Assembly: GCF_902859585.1 (NCBI RefSeq)
Contig: NZ_CADIJM010000016.1
Span: 31,437-95,436 of the forward strand
Direction: 5' to 3'
From: Achromobacter animicus
GTDB lineage: Bacteria > Pseudomonadota > Gammaproteobacteria > Burkholderiales > Burkholderiaceae_B
DNA length: 64,000 nt
Shown here in pieces: positions 26,705-37,994 of the stretch. Each line of letters opens with the position of its first letter. The first letter of the stretch is position 1. Made by a program: the position numbers and the translations under genes. Under the pieces are notes generated by a model. The model did no database searches, was not told the origin of the DNA, and was given only the letters and a program-made list of their open reading frames with translations.

Positions 26705-26761
26705 CGCTGCCGCCACATCCGTGCGCCGCATCGGATGGCCGCAGCCCCTGCCGCCCCCCGG

Positions 26762-26822
26762 TGACAGCCCGCTGACAGGGAAGATGACACGCGCTCCGTT
26801 ACAGTAACGGAACTGTCATCTT
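26762..26822. promoter_or_regulatory. Repeat-rich control region of pagP / end of mgtE
   Basis: TGACA occurs at 26762, 26773 and 26785, spaced 11 and 12 bp apart, and TGTCA occurs inverted at 26814-26818. The last direct copy is part of a nested dyad: AAGATGACA (26781-26789) with TGTCATCTT (26814-26822), enclosing TCCGTTAC and GTAACGGA around a single A (26795-26811). Helical-turn spacing suggests an operator for a response regulator. The nested dyad could alternatively terminate mgtE. pagP starts 15 bp later. Confidence 0.5.
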
Positions 26823-26837
26823 TACCTGGGTCCTGCG

Positions 26838-27392
26838 ATGACCGCCAGATTCCGCGCCGCGCTGCTCTGCGTGCTGTTGTCCGTTTTCACCGTTTCCGCA
26901 CACGCCTGCGACGGCATGCCCTCGTGGGCCCAGTCGGCGTGCAGTCGTATCGACCAGATCTGGTCCGAAGGCGGCAACGACCTCTATGTCAGCGGCTGGG
27001 CCTGGCACAACCGCGCCAAGTACAGCGCCGACAAGATCGACAGCTTCCGCGAACTTGCCTGGGGCGGCGGCTACGGCCGCAGCATTTATGACGAGGACGG
27101 CGATTGGCAAGGTCTATACGCCATGGCGTTTCTGGACTCGCACTCCAAGGTGCAGCCCATCGCCGGCTATGGCTTTCTGAAGATCGGCCAGGTCAGCGAC
27201 AACTTCCGGCTCGGCGCGGGCTACACCGTGTTCCTCACCGCGCGCCACGACATCATGAGCTACGTGCCGTTTCCCGGCATCCTGCCGCTGGTCAGCGCGG
27301 GCTACAAGGACGCCATGCTTTACGCGACGTACATCCCGGGCTCAAGCGGCGCGGGCAATGTGCTGTTCGTGTTCGGCCGCTGGCAGTTCTGA
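26838..27392 (+). CDS. pagP: Lipid A palmitoyltransferase PagP
   Basis: This 184-residue outer-membrane enzyme transfers palmitate from phospholipid to lipid A, which raises resistance to cationic antimicrobial peptides. A signal peptide ends at about AHA/C (residue 23). The catalytic triad positions are visible as His57 (WAWHNR) and Asp100-Ser101 (FLDSHSK), and the barrel ends with the C-terminal aromatic Phe of outer-membrane proteins. Two cysteines lie in the N-terminal region of the mature chain. The 5' region carries TGACA repeats and a nested dyad, which suggests regulation as for pagP in other Gram-negatives. Its 3' end faces chaC with a 6-bp gap. Confidence 0.93.
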   Translation: MTARFRAALLCVLLSVFTVSAHACDGMPSWAQSACSRIDQIWSEGGNDLYVSGWAWHNRAKYSADKIDSFRELAWGGGYGRSIYDEDGDWQGLYAMAFLDSHSKVQPIAGYGFLKIGQVSDNFRLGAGYTVFLTARHDIMSYVPFPGILPLVSAGYKDAMLYATYIPGSSGAGNVLFVFGRWQF

Positions 27393-27398
27393 AACGCG

Positions 27399-28010
27399 TC
27401 AGAACGCGTGACCCAGCTTGCGCACCAGATCGCCCAGCCGCCAGTCGTCGATCCCATGCGCACGCAGCGCGCGCGCCGTTTCCACCACGTAGTCCAGGCA
27501 CGGTCCGGAATGTCCGACTGCATTGCGCACGGACGTCAGCAGGCGGTCGTCGCAGAGATCGGCGGCATACTCACGGCAGGTGCGATTCAGGAGGAACACC
27601 AGTCCACGCACCGGCGCGGCCTCGGTGTGACAGGTCAGCCAGCGCGGACGGTAGGCGCCCGTGACCATCTCCCGGCGCCATAAGGCTTCAAAGACCTGCG
27701 GCACGTCGCTGGCCGCGATCTGGAAGGCGACACCGCGGCAGCAACCGCCGCGATCCAGTCCGAACACGAGACCAGGATTGTCCGGCGACCCGCGGTGGTC
27801 ATGCGACCACAGGCACAGCGAACGGTGATAGCCCCGCACGGTGGCCAGGCGCCGTTCGCGCCAGGCAAACCCGGGATGCCAGATCAGGGAACCGTAGGCA
27901 AACACCCACAGGTCGTCGACGCCATTCCAGCCGGCCAGGAGGTCATCCACCGATGCTGCTTGCCGCGATTCTTGCAATCCGGCGCAGCCGGCGGGCACTG
28001 CCAACGACAT
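27399..28010 (-). CDS. ChaC-type gamma-glutamylcyclotransferase
   Basis: This 203-residue enzyme resembles ChaC, which cleaves glutathione to 5-oxoproline and Cys-Gly. The substrate-binding loop YGSLIW lies at residues 39-44, and the likely catalytic Glu114 is in RREMVTGAY. The fold continues through GLVFLLNR and ends with WRLGDLVRKLGHAF, as in bacterial members. It is a lone gene, convergent with pagP. No regulator is adjacent. Confidence 0.88.
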   Translation of the reverse strand: MSLAVPAGCAGLQESRQAASVDDLLAGWNGVDDLWVFAYGSLIWHPGFAWRERRLATVRGYHRSLCLWSHDHRGSPDNPGLVFGLDRGGCCRGVAFQIAASDVPQVFEALWRREMVTGAYRPRWLTCHTEAAPVRGLVFLLNRTCREYAADLCDDRLLTSVRNAVGHSGPCLDYVVETARALRAHGIDDWRLGDLVRKLGHAF

Positions 28011-28171
28011 AGGGTCCTCTGATATCCCAATTCACTCCAAGACTGGAGTGAGCGATATCCTACGCCGCGCCCCGCGCAAAAGCATTGCCAGATTGGGCCC
28101 GCGCAACACGCAGAAAGAAATTTGCATCCGCGGCGGCGGGGGACTCAGGAAAAAATTTGCGCGCCCGGCGG

Positions 28172-28648
28172 CTACACGGCGCCCAGCGGCAATTCCGTCG
28201 TGCTTTTGATGACTTCCATCGAGAAGCTGGCGCTGACGTCCAGCAGATCCACCGCGCCGATCAGCCGGCGGTAGAAGCGGTCATACGCCGCCATGTCCTC
28301 GACCACCACCTTCAGCAGATAGTCGACGTCGCCGGCCATCCGGTGGAACTCGACCACGTTGGGCAAGGCCATCACGGCATTGATCAGGCTTTGCGTCCAT
28401 TTCTCGTTGTGCTGGCTGGTGCGAATGGACACGAACACCGTCAGGTTCAGGCCCAGCGCGCGGGGATCCAGCAGGATGGCGTTGCGCGCAATGACGCCGT
28501 CGTCCTTCAGCTTCTGGATCCGGCGCCAGCACGGCGTCACGGAAAGGTTCACCTGTTCGGCCACTTCCGCAACCGAGCAGGTGGCGTCCTTTTGCAGCAG
28601 CGCGAGTATCTTCAGGTCCGTCTGGTCCATGGGATGTCTTGACGCCAT
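28172..28648 (-). CDS. Lrp/AsnC-family transcriptional regulator
   Basis: This 158-residue regulator has an N-terminal helix-turn-helix (DLKILALLQKD to VTPCWRRIQKLKDDGVI) and a C-terminal RAM/AsnC effector domain (VFVSIRTSQHNEK to GDVDYLLKVVVEDM). The start at 28648 overlaps the stop of the upstream SDR gene as TGATG, which implies translational coupling. A start six codons later (MDQTDLKIL) is also possible and is the more usual family length. Coupling to the SDR gene suggests that the two act in one pathway, perhaps amino-acid-responsive, but the effector is unknown. Confidence 0.88.
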   Translation of the reverse strand: MASRHPMDQTDLKILALLQKDATCSVAEVAEQVNLSVTPCWRRIQKLKDDGVIARNAILLDPRALGLNLTVFVSIRTSQHNEKWTQSLINAVMALPNVVEFHRMAGDVDYLLKVVVEDMAAYDRFYRRLIGAVDLLDVSASFSMEVIKSTTELPLGAV

Positions 28649-29427
28649 CAGTAGGTTCCGGGGTAGCCGCCCCCGTCGATCAGCAGGCTCTGCCCGGTCA
28701 TGTAACCCGAGTGCGCCGAGCAGACATACGCGCACAGCGCGCCCAGTTCCTCGGGCTGGCCATACCGGCCGGCGGGATTGCTGCGCGCCCGCTCGTCCCA
28801 CAACTGCTCGAACGTCTTGCCGCCCTGCTCCACCATGCCCTGGATGTGCCGGGTCTGCGCATCGGTGGCGAAGGCGCCAGGCAGCAGATTGTTGATGGTG
28901 ACGTTGTGCCGGACCGTCTGGCGCGCCAGGCCGCCCACGAAGCCGATCAGGCCCGAACGCGCACCGTTGGACAGCCCCAGCTCGGCATGCGGCGCCTTCA
29001 CGCTGCGCGACACGATATTGACGATACGCCCGAACCGGCGCTCGACCATGCCGTCCACCACGCGGCGGATCATGTCGATCGGTCCCAGCATCATGGCGTC
29101 GAGCGCGGCGATCCAGTCGTCACGCGACCAGTCGCGGAAGTCGCCCGGCAGCGGGCCGTCGGCGTTGTTGATGAGGATGTCGGGATGCGGACAGGCGGCG
29201 ATTGCCGCGTCGCGCCCCTCGGCAAGCGTCAGGTCGGCCGACACCCAGCCCACGCCGATGCCGGTTTCGCGCGATATGTCGGCGGCGGCCAGTTCAAGCG
29301 TCTGCGGATTGCGCGCCGCGATGGTCACGGCCACGCCCTCGCGCGCCAACTGCAGGGCGCAGGCGCGCCCCATGCCGCGGCTGCCGCCAAACACCAGTGC
29401 TTTTTTGCCGCTGATCCCCAGGTCCAT
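28648..29427 (-). CDS. SDR-family protein lacking the canonical Tyr-x3-Lys
   Basis: This 259-residue protein has the short-chain dehydrogenase/reductase fold. The NAD(P)-binding GGSRGMG is at residues 14-20 and the catalytic-position Ser140 is in IVNIVS. However, the YxxxK catalytic pair reads SNGAR, with Ser153 and Arg157 in place of Tyr and Lys, and the structural NNAG motif reads NNAD (87-90). Several divergent SDR groups share such changes, so it may use another mechanism or bind cofactor without normal catalysis. It is coupled by TGATG to the Lrp-family gene downstream. The ThDP-enzyme operon upstream ends in its own terminator, so this is a separate unit. Confidence 0.82.
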   Translation of the reverse strand: MDLGISGKKALVFGGSRGMGRACALQLAREGVAVTIAARNPQTLELAAADISRETGIGVGWVSADLTLAEGRDAAIAACPHPDILINNADGPLPGDFRDWSRDDWIAALDAMMLGPIDMIRRVVDGMVERRFGRIVNIVSRSVKAPHAELGLSNGARSGLIGFVGGLARQTVRHNVTINNLLPGAFATDAQTRHIQGMVEQGGKTFEQLWDERARSNPAGRYGQPEELGALCAYVCSAHSGYMTGQSLLIDGGGYPGTY

Positions 29428-29546
29428 GCCTGCCCTCTCTGCTGTCGCGTTGACGGCGCCGGACCTCCGCGGCCCGCCGCTCCGAAGCGGTCCAGTATAG
29501 GAGCGCGCCCGCCGGCAGGGAATTTTTTTCTAATCGGACCGGCCAA

Positions 29547-29575
29547 GAAAAATGGGGCCCCGCGAAGGACCCCAT
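29547..29575 (-). terminator. Terminator of the GntR-Bug-ThDP enzyme operon
   Basis: On the minus strand ATGGGG and CCCCAT (29570-29575 and 29552-29557) close a GC-rich hairpin, followed directly by TTTTTC. It lies about 30 nt after the stop of the ThDP-dependent enzyme gene. Confidence 0.8.
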
Positions 29576-29604
29576 CGGCAATGCAGCGCGCTGCGCTTAT
29601 TGCA

Positions 29605-31299
29605 TCAACCCATCCATTGGCTCACGGGCGCCGCGGTATCTTGCAGCGGCTGCGCGATCACGTCGATCAGCGCGGGGCCGTCGTGTTCCATGGCGGCCTT
29701 GATCGCGGCGTCCAGCTTGGACGGGTCCTCGACACGCCACGCCTTCACGCCATAGGCCTCGGCGATACGCGCATGGTCGGTGCGATTGAAGTCCACGCTG
29801 TAGTAGCGCTTGTCGTAGCCGGCCTTCTGGCTGGCCTTGATCCAACCGTAGACCGAGTTCGAGAACACCACCATCAGCAGCGGCGCCTTGTGGCGCACGA
29901 TGGTTTCCAATTCACCCACCGTGAAGCCGAAGCTGCCGTCGCCCATCACCGACACGCACTTCGATTGCGGACGGCCGACCCAGGCGCCCAGCGCCGCCGA
30001 CATCGAAAAGCCCAGCGCGCCGTGGGCGCGGTTGGTGATGAAGTGGCGGCCGGGACGCGAGACGTCGTAATAGGCCGAAAAATACGGGCACGGCGTGCCG
30101 GGGTCCGCGCAGACTACCGCGTCGTCGGGCAGCAGGCGGTTCAGCGACTGCACCACGCGCTCGGGGCGGATCGGCGCGTCCAGGCTGGCGGCCAGCGGCT
30201 CAAGCTGCGCGCGACGCGCTTCCTTGGCGCGCCCGGCCAGCACCGCGCCGTCGGTCGCATCGGATGGCCGGTGCTTGATGCGCGCCTGCACTTCGGCGGA
30301 CAGCGCTTCGAGGGCCAGCTTGGCATCGCCCACCAGACCGACTTCGGTCAGGTAGTTGGCGCCGATCACCATCGGGTCGATGTCGATGTGCAGGATCGGC
30401 ACGTTGCGGTTCGGGAAGCGCCAGTGCTCGGTCGAGGTCGACCCGGCGCGGCAGCCCACGAAGAGCACCACGTCGGCAGCCGCCACCACATCGCGCGTCG
30501 CCATCACGCCGCCGTTCGATCCCACCACGCCGGCATTCAGCGGATGGGTGTCGGCCAGGCTGCCCTGCCCGCTCACCGTCACGCACACCGCCGCCTTCAA
30601 GGCCTCGGCAACTTCCTGCAGCGCGCCGCAGGCGCCGGCGATGACCACGCCGCCGCCGCAGATGATCACCGGCGAGCGCGCCGCCACCAGGCGTTGCGCG
30701 GCGCGCGCCACGTCGGCGGGATCCGGTGCGAAGCGCATGGCGGGGAAACTGCCGTGCTCGGGCTGCGCCCACACGTCGGACGCATCCACTTCCTGCTTCA
30801 TCACGTCATAGGGAAAGCACAGGTGCGCCGAGCCGGGCTTGCCGGTCGTCATGGCGCGGAATGCCGCCCGCACCATGCCCGGAATCTGGTCCGCGCGGTC
30901 GATCGTGCGGTTCCACTTGGTCAGCGGGCGGTAGAGCGCCTCCTGGTCCAGCTCGGTCAGCGGATACTTGCCGCGCGAGCCGACGGCCACGTCCGACGTG
31001 ATGCCCAGTACGGGAATCGACGACTCGTTGGCTTCGACCAGGCCAGGCAGCAGATAGGTCGCGCCGCCGCCGCTCGGGCCTTCGCAAACGCCGACCTTGC
31101 CGGTCACGCGTGCATAGGCGTCGGCCATGTAGGCCGCGCTGCGCTCGTCACGCGTCAGGATGTGCTGCATGCCGTGGTCCAGGCGGTACAGCGCGTCATA
31201 AAGCGGCAGCGTGGTGTCGCCGCACAGGCCAAAGATATGTTTGACGCCGTTGTGTTGCAGCATCCGCACCATCGCTTCGGCGCCGTTCATGTGTTCCAT
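29605..31299 (-). CDS. ThDP-dependent enzyme of the acetolactate synthase family
   Basis: This 564-residue protein has the three-domain layout of acetolactate synthase-like enzymes. The conserved cofactor-activating Glu52 is in RDERSAAYMADAYAR. A central Rossmann-like domain contains SPVIICGGGV, and the C-terminal domain carries the ThDP motif starting GDGSFGF and ending about 25 residues later at FSN. It probably decarboxylates or condenses a 2-oxo acid, but the substrate cannot be assigned; it is not clearly a biosynthetic IlvB. GGAG lies 5 nt before the ATG. It is the last gene of an apparent operon with a GntR regulator and a Bug-type binding protein, consistent with uptake and breakdown of an organic acid. 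Confidence 0.85.
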   Translation of the reverse strand: MEHMNGAEAMVRMLQHNGVKHIFGLCGDTTLPLYDALYRLDHGMQHILTRDERSAAYMADAYARVTGKVGVCEGPSGGGATYLLPGLVEANESSIPVLGITSDVAVGSRGKYPLTELDQEALYRPLTKWNRTIDRADQIPGMVRAAFRAMTTGKPGSAHLCFPYDVMKQEVDASDVWAQPEHGSFPAMRFAPDPADVARAAQRLVAARSPVIICGGGVVIAGACGALQEVAEALKAAVCVTVSGQGSLADTHPLNAGVVGSNGGVMATRDVVAAADVVLFVGCRAGSTSTEHWRFPNRNVPILHIDIDPMVIGANYLTEVGLVGDAKLALEALSAEVQARIKHRPSDATDGAVLAGRAKEARRAQLEPLAASLDAPIRPERVVQSLNRLLPDDAVVCADPGTPCPYFSAYYDVSRPGRHFITNRAHGALGFSMSAALGAWVGRPQSKCVSVMGDGSFGFTVGELETIVRHKAPLLMVVFSNSVYGWIKASQKAGYDKRYYSVDFNRTDHARIAEAYGVKAWRVEDPSKLDAAIKAAMEHDGPALIDVIAQPLQDTAAPVSQWMG

Positions 31300-31363
31300 G
31301 TCATCTCCACGTAATTCGGGAGCCGGGCCGGGGCGGCTGTCAGCCGCCCCGGCACGACGCCGT

Positions 31364-32350
31364 TCAGTTGTCCAGATTGATGTTGCTGCTCTTGATGAAG
31401 GCGCTCCAGCGGTCGTACTCCGACTTCACGTACGCATCCAGCGCAGGACCATCAGACGCAACGATCTCAAAGCCCGCTTCCGTGATCTTCTTCTTGATCT
31501 CGGGATCGGCCAGCACCGCCTGGAAATCAGCCGTCAGTTTCTTGACGGTGGCTTCCGGCGTGCCCTTCGGGGCGAACATGCCGCTCCACGAATAAGCGAC
31601 AAAGCCGGGGAAGCCCGATTCGGCCACGGTGGGCACGTTGGGCAGTTCGGGCAGGCGCTTTTCACCGGCGACGGCCAGCGGCTTGATCTTGCCGGCCTGG
31701 ATCTGGCCACGCAGCGCGGCAAAGCTCAGCCACGTCATGTTGGCCTGCCCGCCGACGACCGCCTGAATGGCCGGTCCGCCGCCGCCATACGGCACGTGCA
31801 GCAGCTCAACCTTCGACAGCCGCTTGAGCTCTTCCGGCGCCAGATGGTTCAGCGAGCCCACGCCCGTCGACGCATAGTTGAACTTGTTGGGCGGCTGCTT
31901 GGCGGCTGCCGCCAGGAACTCCTTCAGGTTGTCCCCAGGCACGCTCGGATTCGCGCCGATCACCAACGGAAAGCGCACCGTCTGCCCGATGGCGACAAAA
32001 TCCTTGAACGTGTCGTACGGCAGCTTGGGCTTCACGGCCGGATTGATGCCGTGATTGTCGAAGCTGACCAGCAGCGTGTTGCCGTCCGGTTCGGCGCGCG
32101 CCACGAACGCCGTGGCGATCTGGCTGGCGGCGCCCGGGCGGTTCTCGACCACCACCGCGCGGCCGCCCATCTGCTGCGACAGGCGCGGCTGCAGGATCCG
32201 CGCCAGGATATCGGTGCTGCCGCCCGGCGGATACGGCACTACGAGAATCAGCGGCCGTTCCTCGGCCATCGCCGGCGCGGCGATAAAGGCGCCCCCGGCC
32301 GCGGCCAGCGTGCATACCGCCGCCAGCGCCCGCTTGATCGTTCTATTCAT
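31364..32350 (-). CDS. Bug-family (tripartite tricarboxylate transporter) substrate-binding protein
   Basis: This 328-residue periplasmic binding protein belongs to the Bug/TctC family, greatly expanded in Bordetella and relatives. A signal peptide ends at PAMA near residue 29, followed by ERPLILVVPYPPGGSTD, the typical first strand and ligand loop. The family binds carboxylates through two fixed water molecules. No TctA/TctB membrane genes are in the window, so it may serve a distant transporter or act as a sensor. Its ATG overlaps the stop of the GntR gene as TGATG, and the ThDP-enzyme gene follows 64 nt later. Confidence 0.92.
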   Translation of the reverse strand: MNRTIKRALAAVCTLAAAGGAFIAAPAMAEERPLILVVPYPPGGSTDILARILQPRLSQQMGGRAVVVENRPGAASQIATAFVARAEPDGNTLLVSFDNHGINPAVKPKLPYDTFKDFVAIGQTVRFPLVIGANPSVPGDNLKEFLAAAAKQPPNKFNYASTGVGSLNHLAPEELKRLSKVELLHVPYGGGGPAIQAVVGGQANMTWLSFAALRGQIQAGKIKPLAVAGEKRLPELPNVPTVAESGFPGFVAYSWSGMFAPKGTPEATVKKLTADFQAVLADPEIKKKITEAGFEIVASDGPALDAYVKSEYDRWSAFIKSSNINLDN

Positions 32351-33111
32351 CAGTTTTCCCCTGCTGTTGTGGTGTTGGCCGGCACTACCGTGGCGGGTTC
32401 GGCCTGGTCCCGCATGTAAATCGTTGAAAAGCCCGTGCGGATGACGTCGGTGATCTGGTCCAGCCGGCGGCCGATATGCGCGCTGATGAGGCCGGGCAAG
32501 GCCTCGATGTCGCGCTTTTGCAGCGCGTCCACGATGCGCAGGTGCTCGCCTTGCGTATGGTTGCGGCGTCCTTGCTGCATGTCGATCCAGCGCACGAAAT
32601 GAATGCGCGCGTTGACGCTTTCCAGCGCCCGCACGAATTCTTCATTGCGTGAGTAACGCGCAAGCGCCAGGTGAAAGGCTTCGTCCAGTTCCAGCAGCCG
32701 GGTGGCATCACTGTCGTCGGGCTCGTCGCGCGAGCGTTCGACGAAGGCGCGCAGGCTGGCAAGCTCCTCGTCGGTCGCGCGCTCGCAGGCTGCACGCACG
32801 ATGCCGGCTTCCAGCACCGCGCGGTATTCATAAAGACTGTGGATCTGCTTGGCGTCCAGCAGGCGGGCAATGAAGCCGCGATTGACCGCGCGCGTCAGAA
32901 ATCCTTCCACCATCAACTGGTTCAGCACCTCGCGCAGCGGCGTGCGGCTTACGTGCAGCCGGCGCGCAAGCTCAACCTCGTTGATGCGTTCACCCGGCTT
33001 GAACTCAAAGCGCACCGCCATGGCCTTGACGGCGCCATACAACTCGGCCTGCCCGGCCGAGGTGCGGGCCGCGCGGGCAACGGGGGTTGTTGCAGGTTGG
33101 GAGAGCGTCAT
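32350..33111 (-). CDS. GntR-family regulator, FadR subfamily
   Basis: This 253-residue regulator has an N-terminal winged helix (GERINEVELARRLHVSRTPLREVLNQL, in parts about residues 41-66) and a C-terminal all-helical FCD effector domain with conserved metal-site residues such as DEAFHLAL and GEHLRIVDAL. FCD domains often bind organic acids. I chose the ATG at 33111, which starts just before the conserved region; upstream in-frame sequence is cysteine- and arginine-rich and unlike the family. It is the first gene of the operon and its own promoter has a dyad operator. Its stop overlaps the Bug gene start. Confidence 0.92.
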   Translation of the reverse strand: MTLSQPATTPVARAARTSAGQAELYGAVKAMAVRFEFKPGERINEVELARRLHVSRTPLREVLNQLMVEGFLTRAVNRGFIARLLDAKQIHSLYEYRAVLEAGIVRAACERATDEELASLRAFVERSRDEPDDSDATRLLELDEAFHLALARYSRNEEFVRALESVNARIHFVRWIDMQQGRRNHTQGEHLRIVDALQKRDIEALPGLISAHIGRRLDQITDVIRTGFSTIYMRDQAEPATVVPANTTTAGEN

Positions 33112-33146
33112 ACCGGATCGCCTGTGGCAATGCTCCAGTCGGGATG

Positions 33147-33173
33147 AAGTGCATACTAAAGTGCATACACTTT
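33147..33173. promoter_or_regulatory. GntR-type operator upstream of the GntR-Bug operon
   Basis: AAGTGCATAC is repeated directly at 33147-33156 and 33159-33168, a 12-bp period. The second copy is part of the dyad AAAGTG-CATA-CACTTT (33158-33173). It lies 36-62 bp upstream of the gntR start, where autorepression is expected. FadR-subfamily regulators bind short GT/AC dyads of this kind. Confidence 0.6.
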
Positions 33174-33258
33174 GACGGACAACCCGGGTTTGCCCCAGGC
33201 GGGCACCCTTTTCACGGTCGTCGCCCACGGCCGCCTCGTGGCGGGGACGGGCAGGCAT

Positions 33259-33283
33259 GAAAAAGCCCGCCAGGCGGCGGGCT
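33259..33283 (-). terminator. Terminator of the VOC-protein gene
   Basis: AGCCCGCC (33264-33271) pairs with GGCGGGCT (33276-33283) around AGGC. On the minus strand TTTTTC follows. It lies about 28 nt after the stop of the VOC-family gene. Confidence 0.85.
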
Positions 33284-33310
33284 ATCGGCAAGCAGTCGGT
33301 ACGTGGAAGG

Positions 33311-34030
33311 CTACAGTCCGGTATCCAGCGTGTAGTGCGCGCCATCGCGATTTTCGAGGGTCAGCGTGGACAGGACAGGCGTCTGCGCGGTGTCATCCTG
33401 CTGGACGTGAATGCGCAGGTTCGCCAGCGGCACGTCCCAGCCGCCGTTGGCGGCTTCGACAGTCACCCCGGCCACCAGCGCCAGACGCTCGGCCACGCCG
33501 CGGGCGTCCGCCGCGCGCGCATCGATACGATGCAGGCTGCGAGCGCCATTGGGATGCGCCATCAGCTCGGGCGACCAGACGCACTCGGGCGTCAGGTGTC
33601 GGCAGAAATACATGCGAATGCCGGGCAAGGGCTGCTCGGCAAATCGCACGGTATGGAAACGGGCCTGGACTTCCTGACCGTCCAGCATGGCCGGACGGGT
33701 CAGTTCCTGGACGGGATTGACGGCAAAGCCGGCGTCCTGCAGCCGTTTGTAGGTGGCCTCGGCGTCATAGGTCCGGAACACCAGCGCTTCCAGACCAAAC
33801 GGCGAATCGGCAATTTCCTTGCGCGCGGGCGGCGCGCCCGGCGGCCAACCCAGCAATTCGACGTACGTGCCTTCCAGCACGATCAGGCGATTGCACGACC
33901 CCAGGTTGTGCACAGCCTTGTCGCTGAGGTGAAACCCCTGCCGTTCGTAATGGGGCGCCAGCGCATCCAGCCGGTCTCGCACCATGACGACGGCGTGGTC
34001 GAATTCAGTGCGGCCGACAGAATGCAGCAT
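33311..34030 (-). CDS. VOC-superfamily (glyoxalase-like) protein
   Basis: This 239-residue protein carries a glyoxalase/bleomycin-resistance-like fold. Segments FDHAVVMVRD at the N-terminus, TYVELLGWPPG near residue 55 and EALVFRT near 80 fit the paired beta-alpha-beta modules. The activity is unknown; the family includes metal-dependent lyases, dioxygenases and binding proteins. It starts 18 nt after the secA stop and a strong terminator follows, so it is likely read through from secA. Confidence 0.78.
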   Translation of the reverse strand: MLHSVGRTEFDHAVVMVRDRLDALAPHYERQGFHLSDKAVHNLGSCNRLIVLEGTYVELLGWPPGAPPARKEIADSPFGLEALVFRTYDAEATYKRLQDAGFAVNPVQELTRPAMLDGQEVQARFHTVRFAEQPLPGIRMYFCRHLTPECVWSPELMAHPNGARSLHRIDARAADARGVAERLALVAGVTVEAANGGWDVPLANLRIHVQQDDTAQTPVLSTLTLENRDGAHYTLDTGL

Positions 34031-34048
34031 GAAGGCTAACCCCTTTTA

Positions 34049-36784
<2,736 letters not shown>

Positions 36785-36974
36785 GCGTATGTCGGCCGCA
36801 CGAGCCACACCACACCCGAAGCGCTTGGGGCAGCGTCACCCGTGACTTGATGTTATTGGTTGAGCGGGGGTCCGCCGGGAAACGAACCAGTTTAACGCAC
36901 CTGGAGCGTAATAGCCTGGACCTATGACCAGGGTAGCACTGTCGGCCGGTTTGACCGGCCAACCCGCGAAGGGT

Positions 36975-37964
36975 TCAAGGCGCGGCAGCCTGCGCGACGG
37001 CGGGCGGCGCGTGCTGAGGCTGCGGCCCCAGGAAGAGGCGCGGATCCAGCGGTTGTCCGGCAAGGCGGACCTCGAAATGCAGGTGCGGGCCGGTGGATCG
37101 GCCAGAGCTGCCGACGCGCGCGACCTGCTGGCCGCGCTCGACCAGATCGCCCTGCTTGACCAGCAACGACGACGCATGGGCGTAGCGGGTGATCAGGCCG
37201 TCGCCGTGGTCGATCTCGACCATGTTGCCAAAGCCGGGCGCCCACTTGGCCTCGAGCACCACGCCGCCGGACGCGGCCAGAATCGGCGTGCCGGAGGGCG
37301 CCGCGAAATCCAGCCCTTCGTGCATGGCCGAGCGGCCCGTCACCGGGTTGCGGCGCCAGCCATACGAGGACGACAGATAGGGGTAATCGGTGATCGGCAT
37401 GGCGGTCGGCATGCGCGCCTGATCCGCCGAACGCTTGGTGAGCGCCGCGTCCAGCAACTTCAGGTTGTCAGTCTGCTGCGACAGCCGTGCCTGGATCTCG
37501 TCGAGCTGCCGGCCCAGCGCCTCGGCCGACGCCGCGCTGGGCGGCGGATGGTCGGTAAATAGGTCATCCATGACCTGCGTGGCCTCGGGATGCGCCGGCG
37601 CCTCGGGCTGCGCAGACGCCAGCTGCTGGGCCAATTCGGGGTCGGTGTAGGCCACGCCCGCCACCTTGGCCACGCGCTGGCCCAAGCCGTCGATGCTGAC
37701 CAGCTTGGCCTGCAGCGCGCCGACCTTCGAAGCCAGCAGGTTCATGTTTTCACGCAGGAAATCGGCGTCGCGCCCCGGCTGCTCAGAGAGCGGCCATCCC
37801 ATCGTGTGGACGGCGGGAAGGATCGGAGTGATGTATCGTTGAAGCGCTGCGCCAAAAATGGCCGCGGTAATCAAGGCGCCCCCCAGGAACAACGCCAGTC
37901 GCGCGCCGCCCAGGGTGAAATGCCCGTCCTGCCCGTCGCGGGCGTGCATAATCACGATCTTCAA
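36975..37964 (-). CDS. M23-family metallopeptidase with one membrane anchor
   Basis: This 329-residue envelope protein has a membrane segment at about residues 21-42 and a coiled-coil-like linker from about 70 to 190. The C-terminal LytM domain has HEGLDFAAP, a GLITRYAH segment and the catalytic HLHFEV near residue 298. The zinc ligands and catalytic histidine look intact, so it is probably an active peptidoglycan endopeptidase in the periplasm rather than an EnvC-like degenerate activator. It lies between secA and the divergent DUF721 gene, an order common in beta-proteobacteria. Confidence 0.9.
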   Translation of the reverse strand: MKIVIMHARDGQDGHFTLGGARLALFLGGALITAAIFGAALQRYITPILPAVHTMGWPLSEQPGRDADFLRENMNLLASKVGALQAKLVSIDGLGQRVAKVAGVAYTDPELAQQLASAQPEAPAHPEATQVMDDLFTDHPPPSAASAEALGRQLDEIQARLSQQTDNLKLLDAALTKRSADQARMPTAMPITDYPYLSSSYGWRRNPVTGRSAMHEGLDFAAPSGTPILAASGGVVLEAKWAPGFGNMVEIDHGDGLITRYAHASSLLVKQGDLVERGQQVARVGSSGRSTGPHLHFEVRLAGQPLDPRLFLGPQPQHAPPAVAQAAAP

Positions 37965-37994
37965 GGTTTGCTTCCTAATTCTTTTAAAGCCGGC

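Noticed and set aside
28639-31314. Plus-strand frame of almost 2.7 kb opposite the SDR and ThDP-enzyme genes
   Set aside because: Mirror-frame artefact; His/Arg-rich and without domains, and it spans two well-supported genes and a terminator.
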